Shown here in pieces: positions 14,429 through 16,549 of a DNA stretch of 16,549 nucleotides. Below the pieces are notes generated by a model. The model was not told the DNA's origin. It made no database searches and saw only the letters and a list, made by a program, of their open reading frames with translations. The DNA comes from CAZYVU01 sp964651435 (GTDB taxonomy: Bacteria; Desulfobacterota; Syntrophorhabdia; Syntrophorhabdales; CAYQXL01). Position 1 is the first letter of the stretch. Each line of letters begins with the position of its first letter. The position numbers were made by a program, and so were the translations under genes. The stretch lies in assembly GCA_964651435.1 (NCBI GenBank), contig CAZYVU010000050.1:1-16549 (forward strand), read 5' to 3'.

Positions 14429-15568
14429 TCATTTCTTGCCCTTTAGCTCGTCCATGAGTTCTTTAACGGTCATGACCCGGTCCACACGGTATCCATTTGC
14501 CCCGACGGTATAGAGCGGCTCTTCGGCATCGGGGTTGTACCCCGCCGAACTCAAAAGGCCGTTGCAGATGCAAAAGCTCCTTCCGTCGTCCCGCTGGGCG
14601 GCACACTCAGTGTATTGCCCTTCCCTGTCCTTCATAAGGATATAGCGTTTATCGCAACGGGGCCTGCGTCTATTGTCGAGGGCGGACTGAAACATGGGTG
14701 AGGCCTTGATTACCATGAAAGGCATGCCGCACGGTGAGCCGGGCGTCCCGGCCACCAGAATGTCTCCTTTACGCGTGTCCACCACGGCCTGTTTGTAGGC
14801 CGGCGAAGCACTGCTCTCCACCGTTGCAAGAAATCGCGTCCCCATCTGCACCCCATCTGCACCCATGCGCAGAAACGTCACGATATCGTCGTGACTGAAG
14901 ATGCCGCCGGCGACGATAACGGGAAAGTTGCCCTGTTTCATGGCTGTCTCCTTGACCGGCGGAAGGAGGTTTTCCAGCCTGTTAGCCTCAAGGTCAAGGT
15001 CGTTGAGTCCGAAGCCGAGGTGTCCTCCGGCAAGGGGTCCCTCCAGCACCACTGCGTCAGGGCGGTAGCCTGCGCGCTCCCATTTCTTGCAGATGAGCAT
15101 AAGGGCCCGTGCAGACGAAACGATGGGTATAAGGGCGGTCTCCTTCGGGTTCTGAATGGCGGGCAGGTGAAGCGGCAGTCCGCCGCCGGAGATGATGACG
15201 TCGGCACCGGCATCGATGGCGGCCCGGACCGAAACGTCATAGTCCTTGGCTATGGCCACCATGATGTTGATCCCCGAAATGCCCCCCTTGGCCTTGGCCA
15301 GGGAGACTTCCTCGTAGACGGCCTCATAGGTCGTGTATTTCCTGCCGTTCCGTCGCGCCAGGAGCCTGTCGAGGCAGGCGCTGGAGACGATACCCACGCC
15401 GCCTTCACGTGCTACGGCGCTGGCCAGGGGCGAAAGCGATACACCGATACCCATGCCGCCCTGAACGATGGGGACCTCAATCGTCTTGCCCTTCACATTG
15501 AGGGGCGGCAGGGAGTGACCATTATCTACAATCAGGGCTGTTTCCTCCTCACGAATGCTCCATTCCAA
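14429..15568 (-). CDS. Nitronate monooxygenase/FabK-like FMN oxidoreductase
   Basis: A TIM-barrel flavoprotein, up to 379 aa, of the 2-nitropropane dioxygenase/FabK superfamily. Marks: VPIVQGGMGIGVSLSPLASA (FMN contact) near the start, DVIISGGGLPLHLP, LEGPLAGGHLGF, and the FMN-phosphate site IVAGGIFSHDDIVTFLRMGA then GVQMGTRF. The C-terminal part has four Cys (about 305, 322, 333, 335; the last two in FCICNG), seen in a long-tailed subgroup. Substrate is unknown; nitronate oxidation and enoyl-ACP reduction are both family activities. The start is uncertain. The frame opens at TTG 15568 without a ribosome site. A strong GAGGAGG lies inside the frame (minus strand, about 15552-15546), eight bases before an in-frame CTG; clear family similarity begins later. 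A 15-codon upstream ORF ends on this spot. Confidence 0.85.
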   Translation of the reverse strand: MEWSIREEETALIVDNGHSLPPLNVKGKTIEVPIVQGGMGIGVSLSPLASAVAREGGVGIVSSACLDRLLARRNGRKYTTYEAVYEEVSLAKAKGGISGINIMVAIAKDYDVSVRAAIDAGADVIISGGGLPLHLPAIQNPKETALIPIVSSARALMLICKKWERAGYRPDAVVLEGPLAGGHLGFGLNDLDLEANRLENLLPPVKETAMKQGNFPVIVAGGIFSHDDIVTFLRMGADGVQMGTRFLATVESSASPAYKQAVVDTRKGDILVAGTPGSPCGMPFMVIKASPMFQSALDNRRRPRCDKRYILMKDREGQYTECAAQRDDGRSFCICNGLLSSAGYNPDAEEPLYTVGANGYRVDRVMTVKELMDELKGKK

Positions 15569-15596
15569 GGCCTGTCGTTGGCTCCCCCGCTTTCAT
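15549..15596 (-). CDS. 15-codon upstream ORF before the flavoprotein gene
   Basis: ATG at 15596-15594, preceded by AAGGAG four bases upstream, encodes MKAGEPTTGLGMEHS and stops at TGA 15551-15549. It overlaps the annotated 5' end of the flavoprotein gene in another frame. Its stop touches the GAGGAGG that could start the main gene. It may be a leader peptide that couples translation, or the original N-terminus cut off by a frameshift. Similarity cannot be judged at this length. Confidence 0.35.
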   Translation of the reverse strand: MKAGEPTTGLGMEHS

Positions 15597-15755
15597 ACTG
15601 CTCCTTCCCAGGTATTGGCCGCGGCCGTGAATCAGTCTACGCGGATTCTTTTGAAGTCGGTGAATAAAACGGATAAATTGAAAGCACGACAAATGGAGTA
15701 TAACACAGAAGAGGCTCAAAGTAAAAAATAGATATGACACCCCAAACCCTCATCA

Positions 15756-15784
15756 TTGACAAGGACGGAGAAAACCACTTTAAT
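15756..15784 (+). promoter_or_regulatory. Promoter of tRNA-Leu
   Basis: Perfect TTGACA (15756-15761) and TTTAAT (15779-15784, 5/6) with 17 bp between. Transcription should start near 15791, just ahead of the mature tRNA 5' end at 15794. Confidence 0.65.
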
Positions 15785-15793
15785 ATCTGGCAG

Positions 15794-15875
15794 GCGAGAG
15801 TGGCGGAACTGGCAGACGCACTGGACTTAGGATCCAGCGGGTTAAACCATAGGGGTTCAAGTCCCCTCTCTCGCA
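15794..15875 (+). tRNA. tRNA-Leu (anticodon UAG)
   Basis: The acceptor stem GCGAGAG (15794-15800) pairs with CTCTCGC (15868-15874), with discriminator A. The anticodon stem CTGGA/TCCAG closes a 7-nt loop CTTAGGA, giving anticodon TAG, which reads CUA/CUG leucine codons. The T arm AGGGG-TTCAAGT-CCCCT is standard, and the D arm (GGCAGACGC) and an intermediate variable arm fit leucine tRNAs. CCA is not encoded. A T-run follows directly and may end transcription. The 3' end is a common integrase attachment site, and an integrase relic lies 98 bp downstream. Confidence 0.95.
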
Positions 15876-15925
15876 TTTTTAACAATATCAGCAGTTTGGG
15901 TTACTTTACTTCCCGATAGTCCAGC

Positions 15926-15961
15926 GCGTGATATTCCTCGCGTGATAAATCTGTGATAAAT
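15926..15961. repeat. Three GTGATA direct repeats between tRNA-Leu and integrase relic
   Basis: GCGTGATA occurs at 15926-15933 and 15940-15947; GTGATAAAT occurs at 15942-15950 and 15953-15961. Short, closely spaced direct repeats beside an attachment site are typical of arm-type integrase or excisionase binding sites. The role is inferred from position only. Confidence 0.4.
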
Positions 15962-15972
15962 GGGGTCACAAC

Positions 15973-16491
15973 TCACGTGCTTCCCTCCGTTTTCAGCCCT
16001 TCGACATAGCCATCAAGCACGGTGATGCCCCTCCGCAAACTTTCTTCACAGTGGTGAGCGTAGCGCTGCGTCATAGCAAACGATTTGTGGCCAAGCAGTT
16101 TTTGGATGGTGAAGAGATCGACGCCGTTTTGAGCCAACCGGGTGGCGAAGCTATGCCTCAGGTCGTGCCACCGGAAATCTCCGATACCCGCCGCCTTGAG
16201 TGCGGATTCGAAGCCCCAGCGCAGCTCGTGAATGTTGATCGGCTGGCCCGTGTCATTCGAGAACACGATATTCTCCTCCGGACAGCTTTGCAGTACGGCC
16301 GCCTCTTCTTCATCCGTCAGCCACCTGTCCCGGCCCTGCGGTTCCTTCTCCATGCTTACTTTCCTGACCGGGTTATCCCGCAGCTATCCCCACTCTCTGA
16401 CGGCAAGGCTGAAGGCATGCTTCAGTAATGCCACTTCCAGATTACCGGTGGCGGGCTTGGCGCGAGAGAGGAGTCGTTCGCTTTTGCCCAA
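15973..16491 (-). pseudogene. Decayed tyrosine recombinase (phage/island integrase)
   Basis: The 126 codons from ATG 16353 hold the C-terminal catalytic part of a tyrosine integrase: HDLRHSFATRL, then LLGHKS and the nucleophile tyrosine in TQRYAHH. Upstream in the same frame, KPATGNLEVALLKHAFSLAV and LRDNPVRKVS continue the family sequence, but a TAG (16386-16384) breaks it where a Trp (TGG) is expected, and another TAG lies at 16494-16492. In addition LQSCP joins directly to NIVFSNDTGQP (around 16270-16279). The segment of roughly 90 residues that normally carries the first catalytic arginine and the beta-strand lysine is missing. So the enzyme should be inactive. Its 3' end faces the tRNA-Leu 3' end, the usual island arrangement. 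Confidence 0.85.
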
Positions 16492-16549
16492 CTAATGGCA
16501 TTTCTCCCCCCATACGAGTTCCAACAATGTGTGGAACGGTACCGGGGCG

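Noticed and set aside
16462..16471. GCGAGAGAGG, inverted match to the tRNA-Leu 3' end (15865-15874), as a possible second attachment site.
   Set aside because: Only 10 bp, of low complexity, in opposite orientation and inside the integrase relic. Chance is likely, and a true second site should be a longer direct repeat beyond the window.
1..16549. CRISPR array, rRNA genes or insertion sequences.
   Set aside because: No regularly spaced long direct repeats, no rRNA-like stretches and no transposase motifs are seen; the only mobile-element relic is the integrase.

Overview
The window is GC-rich bacterial chromosome (roughly 60% G+C by eye). It is densely packed, with many GTG/TTG starts, ATGA- and GTGA-type gene overlaps and strong GGAGG ribosome binding sites. 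Protein content (SbcCD, a DUF465/YdcH-like protein, a FabK/nitronate-monooxygenase-type flavoprotein with a Cys-rich tail, an AmgK/MurU-like pair) suggests a Gram-negative, anaerobe-like lineage such as the former Deltaproteobacteria/Desulfobacterota or a neighbour. That placement is inference; no rRNA is present to settle it.

Layout, left to right. (1) 1-253, minus: the first 84 codons of a type I restriction-modification methyltransferase (HsdM), cut by the window edge, with a structured 5' region. (2) 607-4907, plus: sbcD-sbcC, overlapping by 4 nt. (3) 5068-6267, plus: a P-loop plus CYTH-like two-domain protein resembling eukaryotic TTD14. (4) 6339-6536, plus: a 65-aa DUF465/YdcH-like protein. 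(5) 6567-7235, minus: a nitroreductase with a signal-peptide-like N-terminus. (6) 7459-8172, plus: a YkuD-type L,D-transpeptidase lipoprotein with an almost leaderless promoter. (7) 8209-11300, minus: a tight operon spoIID-like, murU-like, amgK-like. (8) 11471-13964, plus, divergent from (7): a two-domain GT2 glycosyltransferase overlapping a DUF4922/HIT-superfamily nucleotidyl phosphorylase-like gene. (9) 14025-14081: an 18-codon lipoprotein-signal remnant, then a 69-aa charge-bipartite protein (14205-14414). (10) 14429-15568, minus: a nitronate monooxygenase/FabK-like flavoprotein. (11) 15794-15875, plus: tRNA-Leu(UAG) with a near-consensus promoter, followed by a decayed tyrosine integrase (15973 to about 16491, minus). 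The latter pair is the usual sign of a tRNA-anchored genomic island.

The most interesting unit is the divergent five-gene block 8209-13964: SpoIID-like glycan-cleaving protein, MurU-like sugar-1-phosphate nucleotidyltransferase, AmgK-like anomeric sugar kinase, GT2 glycosyltransferase and DUF4922 protein. AmgK and MurU are known to salvage MurNAc to UDP-MurNAc. Here the pair lies beside an enzyme family that cuts peptide-free peptidoglycan, a HxHxQ nucleotidyl-transfer protein and a glycosyltransferase. The SpoIID-like protein has no export signal and its frame is closed just upstream, so a cytoplasmic sugar-salvage or glycoconjugate pathway is a reasonable, untested hypothesis.

Other points of note: the bacterial TTD14-like protein; the apparently exported nitroreductase; the 15-codon upstream ORF and unclear start of the flavoprotein gene; the integrase with a TGG-to-TAG-type nonsense codon and an internal deletion; repeated GTGATA motifs between tRNA and integrase; and a long inverted repeat at the hsdM start.
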